A stretch of DNA of 10,843 nt from CAJBVG01 sp044376465 (GTDB lineage: Bacteria > Bacteroidota > Bacteroidia > Sphingobacteriales > Sphingobacteriaceae): NCBI GenBank assembly GCA_044376465.1, contig JBILKW010000068.1, forward strand, positions 1 to 10,843, read 5' to 3'. The notes beneath the pieces were generated by a model that was given only the letters and a program-made list of their open reading frames with translations, did not search any database and was not told the origin of the DNA. Below are positions 1 to 6,707 of the stretch, one piece after another (position 1 is the stretch's first letter; every line of letters begins with the position of its first letter). The position numbers and the translations under genes were made by a program.

Positions 1-1757
1 GAGCATTAGGATATACGGTAAACAATAAAAATTATTTTGATACACTTGAAATTCATGCGGGCGAAAAATTAACATCTATTCATAAAGATGCTATTGACCA
101 CGAAATGAATTTTAGATACGAAGGCGAGAATGTTTATATTTCTTTAGACGAAACAACCAGCCTAGAAGACGTAAAAGAGATTGTACATATTTTTGCAAGA
201 ATAGTTGCGAAAGCAAATGAAGGCGTAATTACAAATACTACTGTTGCCCATTCATTAGGAAATGAAAATATAAGAACAACAGCAATTTTAAGTCACCCTG
301 TATTTAACTCGTACCATTCAGAACATGAAATGTTACGTTACATAAAATCATTAGAAGCAAAAGATTTATCATTATGTCATTCTATGATTGCATTGGGTTC
401 ATGCACAATGAAACTAAATGCAACAACCGAAATGGTACCCGTTACATGGCCAGAATTTGGTAAGCTTCATCCATTTGCACCTGCCGATCAAGTAGGCGGA
501 TACATGCAGATTTTTGATGAGTTAGAAACAGCATTATGTGAAATTACTGGTTTTGATGCAATGAGTTTACAACCAAATGCTGGTGCACAAGGAGAGTATG
601 CAGGTTTAATGGTTATTCGTGAATATTTAAAAGATAAAGGTGAAGGTCATAGAAGTGTAGTATTAATCCCTTCATCGGCACACGGTACAAACCCTGCAAG
701 TGCAGCAATGGCTGGCTTCAAAATTGTAGTTACAAAGTGTGATGAAAAAGGTAATATAGATGTAGAAGACTTACGCAAACATGCCGAAACTCACAAAAAT
801 GATCTAGCAGCATTAATGGTAACCTACCCATCTACTCATGGAGTATTCGAAGAATCGATTCAAGAAATTTGCGCGATGATACACGAATTCGGAGGCCAAG
901 TGTATATGGACGGAGCAAATATGAACGCTCAAGTTGGATTAACCAGTCCGGCTGCAATTGGTGCAGATGTTTGCCACCTAAACTTGCACAAAACATTTTG
1001 CATTCCTCACGGTGGTGGAGGCCCAGGCATGGGCCCTATTGGAGTTGCTAAACACTTAGCACCCTTTTTACCAGGACATACCATTGTAAAAACAGGTGGC
1101 GAAAAAGCAATTCCTGCTGTTTCTGCCGCTCCTTGGGGCTCTGCAAGCATTTTATTAATTTCTCATGCATACATTGCGATGATGGGTGCAGAAGGTTTAA
1201 CCAATGCCACCAAATATGCAATCTTAAACGCAAATTATATCAAAGCACGCTTAGAAAGCTCATTCCAAGTGTTATACTCAGGTTCAAACGGACGTTGTGC
1301 TCACGAAATGATTTTAGATTGCCGTATGTTTAAAAATGCAGGCATTGAAGTTACCGATATTGCAAAACGATTAATGGATTATGGTTTCCACGCTCCTACT
1401 GTTTCATTCCCTGTAGCAGGTACTGTAATGATTGAACCAACCGAAAGTGAGCCAAAATCTGAATTAGATAGATTCTGCGATGCAATGATTTCTATTAGAA
1501 ACGAAATTACAGAAGTAGAAAACGGTAACGCAGATAAAACAGATAACGTTTTAAAAAATGCACCACATACAGCCGCTGTAATTACTGCCAATGAATGGGA
1601 ACATTCTTATACTCGCCAAAAAGCAGCTTTCCCATTAACTTGGGTAAAAAATAATAAATTCTGGCCTTCTGTTGCACGAGTTAACGATACTTATGGAGAT
1701 AGAACTTTAGTTTGTGCCTGCCCTCCCATAGAAACTTATATGGAATTGAACGCATAA
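1..1757 (+). CDS. gcvP: Glycine dehydrogenase (decarboxylating), P-protein of the glycine cleavage system, C-terminal part
   Basis: P-protein is the PLP enzyme of the glycine cleavage system. It decarboxylates glycine and passes the aminomethyl group to the lipoyl arm of H-protein, in the cytosol. The reading frame is already open at base 3, with no start of its own, and 584 residues are visible. The ATG at 105 is internal, because P-protein-like sequence (ALGYTVNNKNYFD) precedes it. The PLP-lysine signature HLNLHKTFCIPHGGGGPG is intact, with the Schiff-base lysine codon at 990-992. About 254 residues follow this lysine, close to the 251 after Lys706 in the 957-residue E. coli enzyme, so roughly 370-380 residues lie off the left edge. 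Other P-protein features are the IPSSAHGTNPASA stretch near 685-725 and the C-terminal PPIETYME. The visible part is the linker and C-terminal half of the single-chain (fused) type. No frameshift or missing key residue was seen. Confidence 0.97.
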   Translation, partial: ALGYTVNNKNYFDTLEIHAGEKLTSIHKDAIDHEMNFRYEGENVYISLDETTSLEDVKEIVHIFARIVAKANEGVITNTTVAHSLGNENIRTTAILSHPVFNSYHSEHEMLRYIKSLEAKDLSLCHSMIALGSCTMKLNATTEMVPVTWPEFGKLHPFAPADQVGGYMQIFDELETALCEITGFDAMSLQPNAGAQGEYAGLMVIREYLKDKGEGHRSVVLIPSSAHGTNPASAAMAGFKIVVTKCDEKGNIDVEDLRKHAETHKNDLAALMVTYPSTHGVFEESIQEICAMIHEFGGQVYMDGANMNAQVGLTSPAAIGADVCHLNLHKTFCIPHGGGGPGMGPIGVAKHLAPFLPGHTIVKTGGEKAIPAVSAAPWGSASILLISHAYIAMMGAEGLTNATKYAILNANYIKARLESSFQVLYSGSNGRCAHEMILDCRMFKNAGIEVTDIAKRLMDYGFHAPTVSFPVAGTVMIEPTESEPKSELDRFCDAMISIRNEITEVENGNADKTDNVLKNAPHTAAVITANEWEHSYTRQKAAFPLTWVKNNKFWPSVARVNDTYGDRTLVCACPPIETYMELNA

Positions 1758-1776
1758 GTATTATCTTTAAACTATG

Positions 1777-1805
1777 AAATGGCAAACTAAAAAAGTTTGC
1801 CATTT
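1777..1805 (+). terminator. Perfect 12-bp hairpin between gcvP and the first YceI gene
   Basis: Bases 1777-1788 (AAATGGCAAACT) pair perfectly with 1794-1805 (AGTTTGCCATTT) around a 5-nt A loop. It starts 19 nt after the gcvP stop, the usual place for a terminator. The right arm ends in TTT, but what follows (CTACTTAATAG) is only a weak U-tract. It may therefore be an imperfect terminator, an mRNA 3'-end stabiliser, or an attenuating structure for the next gene, whose ATG is only 14 nt beyond the stem. The hairpin itself is directly visible; its role is inferred. Confidence 0.65.
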
Positions 1806-1819
1806 CTACTTAATAGATT

Positions 1820-2461
1820 ATGAAAAAACTACTTATCTTATCCATATTAAGCCTTTCTATTATATCCATTGGCGCTATTTCAGCATTTGATCATTACAGC
1901 TCATTAGAGAATGTTAATGAATATAAAATCGATTTGAAAAAATCGAAAATTCTTTGGTTCATAAAAACGAGTAAAGGAAGTAATAACGGAGAATTACTAA
2001 TTAATAATGGGGTCATGAAAGAAGAAAATAACTTAGTTAAATCTGCTTTCATTGAAATTGATATGATGGCCATTAAAATTCGTTCCATCCCTCCTGGAAT
2101 CGTAAATATGAAAGCCGTAACAATTCTAAGTACCGAGAGCTTTTTTGACGTTGCACGTTTTCCAACCTCTACTCTTGAAATTATTCAAACCACCAAAAAA
2201 AGTGATACTTCATTTGAAGTATTTGGATTTTTAACCATCAAAGGAAGAAGAAATTCTATTCGTTTTACTATGGATGGTGGATTTAACAACGGACACTTTG
2301 AAGGTATAGCAAAAAATATTATTATTAACAGAAATCTGTATAACATTAAATACGTTTCGAGTGTTAATAAAATTGATAAGAAATTAGATACTCAAATAGA
2401 AGATTCCATCGACCAAAGTTTTACAATTGACGTTTTCGTAGTAGCAGATAAAACCAATTAA
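1820..2461 (+). CDS. Diverged YceI-family exported protein (first of a tandem pair)
   Basis: This 213-residue protein has an N-terminal hydrophobic segment (about residues 3-22, after MKK) that looks like a signal peptide or membrane anchor. A YceI-like domain follows from about residue 35 to 208. Recognisable pieces are YKIDLKKSKILWFIK (35-49), SFFDVARFPTSTLEI (107-121), FGFLTIKGRRNSIRF (135-149) and a closing beta-strand FTIDVFVV. YceI proteins are periplasmic lipocalin-like barrels known to bind polyisoprenoid lipids. Compared with the neighbour at 2564, this copy has lost several family-typical features: the His-Ser-Gly after the first strand is replaced by GSNNG, GHLKSDDFF is replaced by ILSTESFF, and the C-terminal YGSKSF region is altered. 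Ligand binding may therefore differ. The start is the first ATG after the gcvP hairpin; no clear Shine-Dalgarno is visible. It may be read through from gcvP or from a promoter overlapping the hairpin. Confidence 0.8.
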   Translation: MKKLLILSILSLSIISIGAISAFDHYSSLENVNEYKIDLKKSKILWFIKTSKGSNNGELLINNGVMKEENNLVKSAFIEIDMMAIKIRSIPPGIVNMKAVTILSTESFFDVARFPTSTLEIIQTTKKSDTSFEVFGFLTIKGRRNSIRFTMDGGFNNGHFEGIAKNIIINRNLYNIKYVSSVNKIDKKLDTQIEDSIDQSFTIDVFVVADKTN

Positions 2462-2563
2462 AATAAATTTATAATTACTTTAATATCAAATAACTACAAA
2501 TTATTTTCTTATTTTTAAAACAAAATTAAAAATTTGTATGTTTAAACATTAAAATCAAATATT

Positions 2564-3154
2564 ATGAAAAAAATCGCATTAAGTTTATTAGTAACTGTTT
2601 TGGCTGGTTCAGTATTGGCGGCAAAACCCACAAAAGTAGAAGATTTTAAAGTAGAAGTTTCTAAAAGTAAAGTAACATGGTTAGCAAAAAAAGTAACGGG
2701 TGAACATAGCGGTATAGTGGCTTTGTCATCTGGAACATTGGCTGTTGCAAACGGCTCGATTACCGGTGGTAGCTTTACGATTAACATGTCGAGTATTGAG
2801 TGTTCAGATTTAGAAGGTGAGTGGAAAGACAAATTAGTAGGTCACTTAAAATCTGATGATTTCTTTAGTGTAAGCAAAAATCCAACCTCAAAATTTGACA
2901 TCACAAACATTGCCAAAAAAGATGAGGTAACAACCGTTACTGGAAATTTAACTATTAAAGGAATTACACATTCTATTTCTTTCCCAGCATCAATTAGTCA
3001 GAAAGGAAATGTAATTGTTGCAATTGCTAAAATTAAAATCGACCGCACAAAATTTGATATTAAATATGGATCGAAATCATTTATAGAAGGGATAGGCGAC
3101 AAAGCAATTGATGATGAATTTGAGCTGCAAGTGAATTTAGTAGCAATGAAATAA
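2564..3154 (+). CDS. YceI-family periplasmic protein (second of a tandem pair)
   Basis: The 196-residue protein is close to the 191 residues of E. coli YceI. It begins with a classic signal peptide (MKKIALSLLVTVLAGSVLAA, cleavage expected near residue 19 or 20), so it acts in the periplasm. The rest is a full YceI domain. Visible family landmarks are VTWLAKKVTGEHSG (37-50), LVGHLKSDDFFSV (91-103) followed by NPTSKFDI, GNLTIKGITHSISF (127-140), IDRTKFDIKYGS (159-170) and the closing strand FELQVNLVA. Family members form an elongated beta-barrel that holds a polyisoprenoid chain; the physiological role is not settled. It lies 102 bp after its diverged paralogue. The gap is very AT-rich and has no terminator, so co-transcription is possible. 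A strong terminator follows directly. I could not assign a promoter with confidence. Confidence 0.92.
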   Translation: MKKIALSLLVTVLAGSVLAAKPTKVEDFKVEVSKSKVTWLAKKVTGEHSGIVALSSGTLAVANGSITGGSFTINMSSIECSDLEGEWKDKLVGHLKSDDFFSVSKNPTSKFDITNIAKKDEVTTVTGNLTIKGITHSISFPASISQKGNVIVAIAKIKIDRTKFDIKYGSKSFIEGIGDKAIDDEFELQVNLVAMK

Positions 3155-3175
3155 CATTAAGTAATGTATAAAGAT

Positions 3176-3207
3176 AAAGGTAGCCTACATTGGCTACCTT
3201 TTTTTTT
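3176..3207 (+). terminator. Intrinsic terminator after the YceI pair
   Basis: A perfect 10-bp stem, AAAGGTAGCC (3176-3185) with GGCTACCTTT (3192-3201), closes a 6-nt loop and runs into an uninterrupted T-run at 3199-3207. It begins 21 nt past the stop codon at 3152-3154. This is the clearest Rho-independent terminator in the window and closes the YceI transcription unit before the convergent hydrolase gene. Confidence 0.93.
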
Positions 3208-3248
3208 GACTAAAAAAATATTTAAACATCAATACGGTAGCATAAATT

Positions 3249-3267
3249 CGTTAAAAAAAAATTAACG
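3249..3267. repeat. Short inverted repeat in the AT-rich intergenic spacer
   Basis: CGTTAA (3249-3254) and TTAACG (3262-3267) form a 6-bp inverted repeat around seven A residues. It sits between two convergent terminators, away from any start codon, and has no T-run beyond the stem on either strand. It could be a chance palindrome of AT-rich spacer. The rest of 3208-3313 holds no open frame or other signal that I can support. Confidence 0.25.
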
Positions 3268-3313
3268 CAAAAATTATAGAGGGCATTGCATCAAATTCAA
3301 ATATATAATAAAC

Positions 3314-3340
3314 AAAAAAGAAGCTCTTACAGAGTTTCTT
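3314..3340 (-). terminator. Terminator-like hairpin overlapping the end of the hydrolase gene
   Basis: Read on the minus strand, AAGAA-A-CTC, loop TGTAA, GAG-C-TTCTT folds into a stem of 5 plus 3 pairs with one A/C mismatch (plus-strand 3318-3340). A run of T follows (plus-strand A at 3314-3319). The stop codon of the hydrolase gene lies in the loop region, so the left arm is coding sequence. The stem is short and GC-poor, but position and U-run fit an intrinsic terminator facing the one at 3176-3207. Confidence 0.55.
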
Positions 3341-4133
3341 GAGCAGAATTAAATGAGAATGCAGAGTGCTTGATTCGAATTCCACGTTCAAATTCTTCGA
3401 ATTCAACAATTCCATTTTTATGATCGTGATACATTAAACATTTCCAGTTTTCTGCAATCGCTTGTTTAGCGTATTGATCTCTAAGCTCCATTGCTTTTCT
3501 ACCATCAAAATCATATTTCGCAATTATTTTGCTAATGACTTGATGTGCCTCTGGCATAACATCGCCTCCATAAAAATACTGATCTGCATTTTCTTGTATT
3601 TTTATAACTTGATGATGCGGACAATGTGCACCGGTTATTTCAAAGTAAATGCTAGGATTAATCCAACCATCGCCGTTCATTAATTGTAGTCCGGAGTATC
3701 GCCTCAATTCTTCTAAAGGTTCTTTTTTATAAGACTTAGATTCTTTGCTTAGTGCTAATGCAAATTCGTCCGATTGAATAAAATAATCAGCATTTACAAA
3801 AGAGGGTTCCCATTTTCCGTTTATTTCCTGCATCATGCCACCGGCGTGGTCGAAATGCAAATGACTCATAATTACCTTCGTAACTTCTTCGGGCTGGTAA
3901 CCATGTTTGCCTATATTTTCGTGTAACAAGAGTTCACCTTTCTCATTTTTAAAGCCTAAACCAGTATCCAATAGAATTAAATCATTCTGTAATTCTATTA
4001 AAAAAGGCTGAACGTGAACAAATAAGGAAGCAGGCCTATCTTTAGGATTATGAATTTGTGGATCAAAAGGTACAAACTGCTTTGATTGATCCACAGAGTA
4101 AAACCCTTCGTTTAAGGCAAAAACTTTTGACAT
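3327..4133 (-). CDS. Metallo-beta-lactamase-fold hydrolase, lactonase-like
   Basis: This 268-residue cytosolic protein has no signal peptide and carries the metallo-beta-lactamase fold's dinuclear metal site. HLHFDHAGG gives His91, His93, Asp95 and His96. GAHCPHHQ at 168-175 aligns His170 with the third metal-binding histidine. GGDVMPEAH supplies the bridging Asp191, and YHDH near 235-238 offers the last histidine. LLDTGLG at 54-60 is the usual strand and turn ahead of the metal loop. The length and the AHL-lactonase-like spacing (HxHxDH, about 74 residues, His, about 21, Asp, about 45, His) place it near the N-acyl-homoserine-lactonase-type branch. Substrate cannot be read from the sequence, since this branch includes lactonases, phosphotriesterase-like enzymes and uncharacterised hydrolases. 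It stands alone, divergent from recJ across 104 bp. The ATG at 4131-4133 gives a full-length domain with no extra residues. Confidence 0.9.
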   Translation of the reverse strand: MSKVFALNEGFYSVDQSKQFVPFDPQIHNPKDRPASLFVHVQPFLIELQNDLILLDTGLGFKNEKGELLLHENIGKHGYQPEEVTKVIMSHLHFDHAGGMMQEINGKWEPSFVNADYFIQSDEFALALSKESKSYKKEPLEELRRYSGLQLMNGDGWINPSIYFEITGAHCPHHQVIKIQENADQYFYGGDVMPEAHQVISKIIAKYDFDGRKAMELRDQYAKQAIAENWKCLMYHDHKNGIVEFEEFERGIRIKHSAFSFNSAQETL

Positions 4134-4237
4134 TTATGAATAAAATTCTGTAAATATAGAGTAATAGATTTCTGAGCTTTTTGTATCTTACGCATAAATA
4201 CTATATAAACTATTGATAAATAAGTGATCGCAAAGAT
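4134..4237. promoter_or_regulatory. Divergent intergenic region between the hydrolase gene and the recJ operon
   Basis: This 104-bp AT-rich spacer separates two divergently read units, so promoters for both are expected here. On the plus strand TTTTTG at 4178-4183 could serve as a Bacteroidota -33 element (TTTG), but the downstream match to the TAnnTTTG -7 element near 4208-4215 is poor. On the minus strand TATATTTA (4151-4158) resembles a -7 element but lacks a good -33 partner. The presence of promoters is inferred from gene layout; the boxes are weak. Confidence 0.35.
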
Positions 4238-5962
4238 ATGGAAAAAAGGTGGGTAGAAAACAGATTGTCGGATGAAAAAGTAATATCTCAATTAGCAGAT
4301 CAGTTAAATATTACTTCCATAATTGCTGAGTTACTAATTAATAGAGGCATTGCTACCTATGAGGAGGCCGAGGCGTATTTTAGACCTCGAATAGAACACT
4401 TGCACGACCCCTTTTTAATGAAAGACATGGAGCGTGCCATTGAGCGTATAGAGCAAGCCATTTACCATCAAGAAAAAATATTAATATATGGTGATTATGA
4501 TGTGGATGGAACCACTTCTGTTGCATTGGTGTATTCCTTTTTAAAATCAATATACAACAACATAGAGTATTATATACCCGATAGGTATAAAGAAGGCTAT
4601 GGTGTTTCTTACGCCGGTATTGATTATGCTCGAGAGCATAACATCAGCTTAATAATTGCCCTTGATTGTGGGATTAAGGCAAACCAACATGTTGAGTATG
4701 CAAAAGAGAATAATATTGATTTTATAATCGGCGACCATCATTTACCTGGCGATGAAATTCCTAGAGCTTATGCAGTTCTAGACCCGAAAAGAAAAGATTG
4801 CGATTATCCATATAAAGAACTATCAGGCTGTGGAATTGGTTTTAAATTAGTCCAGGCATATTGCGATAAAAAAGATATACCTTTCGAGAAAATAATTGGT
4901 TACTTAGATTTAGTAGCCGTAAGTATTGCATCAGATATAGTACCAGTAACAGGAGAAAATAGAGTTCTAGCGCATTTCGGATTACTTCAATTAAATAATA
5001 ACCCACGCCCTGGTTTAAAAGCACTCATCAATACAAGTAATTTAAAAGATATCAGTTTAAATGAAGTAGTATTTTTTATTGGGCCAAGAATAAATGCAGC
5101 TGGCAGAATTGATCATGCACAACATGCGGTAAGTTTATTAATTGCTGAAACAGAAAAAGAAGCATTTGATTTGTGCGAAGTTGTAAATATTAAAAACAAC
5201 GAACGAAAAGAATTTGATCAAACGATTACTTCAGAAGCAATTGCATTAATTGAAGAAGATGAAAGTGCAAAGCAAAAAAAGTCTACTGTATTATACAACG
5301 CAGCATGGCATAAAGGAGTAATTGGAATTGTAGCCTCTAGGTTAATTGATAAATATTACAGACCAACCATTATCCTAACAGACTCTAATGGCCATGCAGC
5401 AGGCTCTGCGAGGTCGGTAAACGGCTTTGATATATACGAAGCCATTAGCGCATGTAGCGATTTGTTAGATCAATACGGAGGACATAAATATGCTGCAGGA
5501 CTAACGATGCAAAAAGAAAACATTCCGGCGTTTATAGAAAAGTTTGAAAGCATCGTTTCGAATACCATTGAAGACGATTCTTTACACCAAGAAATAGAAA
5601 TAGAATCTGAAATAATTTTATCTAATTTTGATTCTAAGTTTTACAGAATACTCAAACAGTTTGCACCATTTGGACCATGTAACATGCGACCTGTATTCTT
5701 ATCAAAACAAGTTCATTTGGCTACTGAGCCTAAGCTTATCGGAAAGAACAATGCAAACCATTTGAAATTTACAATAGTTCAAAATGGAAGTTTTAGTTTT
5801 GATTGCATTGCATTTGGACTTGGTCATTACAAAAAACTAATGGAAGAAGCAGAGTCGTTTGATATTTGCTACACCATTGAAGAAAATACTTGGAGAGAAA
5901 AAACGAGTATTCAACTAAATATAAAAGACATTCGAATAAACCAAAACTATGTTGGAGCTTAG
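4238..5962 (+). CDS. recJ: Single-stranded-DNA-specific 5'-3' exonuclease RecJ
   Basis: RecJ degrades single-stranded DNA 5' to 3' in the RecF recombination pathway, mismatch repair and base-excision repair. At 574 residues it matches E. coli RecJ (577). The DHH phosphoesterase motifs are all present in order: GDYDVDGTTS (85-94), ALDCG (141-145), GDHH (165-168, the name-giving DHH) and SIASDIVP (229-236). The bridging RINAAGRIDHA (284-294) and the DHHA1 elements GSARSV (389-394) and GGHKYAAG (414-421) follow. The last 120 residues fit the OB-fold DNA-binding domain. An in-frame TAA lies shortly upstream and no other ATG intervenes, so the start at 4238 is secure. It is the first gene of a tight operon: its last 14 nt overlap the start of lptB in another frame, which suggests translational coupling. 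No missing catalytic residue was seen. Confidence 0.97.
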   Translation: MEKRWVENRLSDEKVISQLADQLNITSIIAELLINRGIATYEEAEAYFRPRIEHLHDPFLMKDMERAIERIEQAIYHQEKILIYGDYDVDGTTSVALVYSFLKSIYNNIEYYIPDRYKEGYGVSYAGIDYAREHNISLIIALDCGIKANQHVEYAKENNIDFIIGDHHLPGDEIPRAYAVLDPKRKDCDYPYKELSGCGIGFKLVQAYCDKKDIPFEKIIGYLDLVAVSIASDIVPVTGENRVLAHFGLLQLNNNPRPGLKALINTSNLKDISLNEVVFFIGPRINAAGRIDHAQHAVSLLIAETEKEAFDLCEVVNIKNNERKEFDQTITSEAIALIEEDESAKQKKSTVLYNAAWHKGVIGIVASRLIDKYYRPTIILTDSNGHAAGSARSVNGFDIYEAISACSDLLDQYGGHKYAAGLTMQKENIPAFIEKFESIVSNTIEDDSLHQEIEIESEIILSNFDSKFYRILKQFAPFGPCNMRPVFLSKQVHLATEPKLIGKNNANHLKFTIVQNGSFSFDCIAFGLGHYKKLMEEAESFDICYTIEENTWREKTSIQLNIKDIRINQNYVGA

Positions 5963-6704
5963 AGCAGAAAACTTAATTAAAACATACAAAAAAAGAACCG
6001 TTGTAAACGATGTTTCTTTTAATGTAAAACAAGGCGAGATTGTAGGTTTATTAGGGCCAAACGGCGCAGGTAAAACTACTTCATTTTACATGATTGTTGG
6101 ATTAATTAAACCAAATGAAGGTCATATTTATTTACAAAATGGAGCTATTTCTGAAGACATTACTTCTGAACCAATGTATAAACGTGCTCAAAAAGGAATT
6201 GGTTATTTAGCTCAAGAAGCATCTGTATTTAGGAAGCTTACAGTTGAAGAAAATATCTTGGCTATTTTACAAATGACCGATTTGAATACATCTGATCAAA
6301 AAGATAAATTAGAAGAATTGATTAATGAATTTAGTTTACATAAAGTTCGAAAAAACAGAGGTGATTTGCTATCGGGTGGAGAAAGAAGAAGAACAGAAAT
6401 TGCTAGAGCCTTAGCTGCAGATCCTTATTTTATTTTGCTAGATGAACCTTTTGCGGGTGTAGACCCTATTGCTGTAGAAGAAATACAAACTATTGTAGCG
6501 AAATTAAAAAATAAAAATATTGGAATTTTAATTACCGATCATAATGTTCAAGAAACGTTATCCATTACAGATCGCGCATACTTATTATTTGAGGGCTCTA
6601 TCCTAAAATCAGGTACGGCAGAAGAACTCGCTGCAGACGAACAAGTGAGGAGAGTATATTTAGGAAAAAACTTTGTATTACGTCAAAAATATATCAATAG
6701 CTAA
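5949..6704 (+). CDS. lptB: LPS export ABC transporter ATP-binding protein LptB
   Basis: LptB is the cytosolic ATPase that, with the membrane partners LptF and LptG, pulls lipopolysaccharide out of the inner membrane toward the Lpt bridge. The 251 residues hold one ABC ATPase domain. Walker A is GPNGAGKT (36-43, Lys42) and the Q-loop is Gln89. The YLAQEASVFRKLTVEENI stretch right after it is typical of LptB. The signature is LSGGERRR (141-148), Walker B is FILLDEP (161-167) with catalytic Glu166, and His198 is the switch histidine in TDHNV. No membrane segment is present; lptF and lptG are not in this window. The start (MLELRAENLIKTYKK) overlaps the recJ end by 14 nt, and the gene is followed after 3 nt by the GH3-family gene. 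It is about 10 residues longer than E. coli LptB, mostly at the C-terminus. Confidence 0.96.
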   Translation: MLELRAENLIKTYKKRTVVNDVSFNVKQGEIVGLLGPNGAGKTTSFYMIVGLIKPNEGHIYLQNGAISEDITSEPMYKRAQKGIGYLAQEASVFRKLTVEENILAILQMTDLNTSDQKDKLEELINEFSLHKVRKNRGDLLSGGERRRTEIARALAADPYFILLDEPFAGVDPIAVEEIQTIVAKLKNKNIGILITDHNVQETLSITDRAYLLFEGSILKSGTAEELAADEQVRRVYLGKNFVLRQKYINS

Positions 6705-6707
6705 TAC

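Noticed and set aside
105..107. ATG at 105 as the start of a short, 550-residue P-protein (split P2 subunit)
   Set aside because: The frame is open back to the left edge and the 34 residues before the ATG read as normal P-protein sequence, so this is an internal methionine of a gene cut by the window.
869..1591. Several 60-70 residue frames inside gcvP on both strands
   Set aside because: All lie under the strongly conserved catalytic part of P-protein, and their translations have no domain character.
2462..2563. A Bacteroidota-type promoter (TTTG and TAnnTTTG) in the gap between the two YceI genes
   Set aside because: The only TTTG is at about 2533-2536 and there is no acceptable -7 element at the right distance before the start. 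The gap is simply AT-rich.
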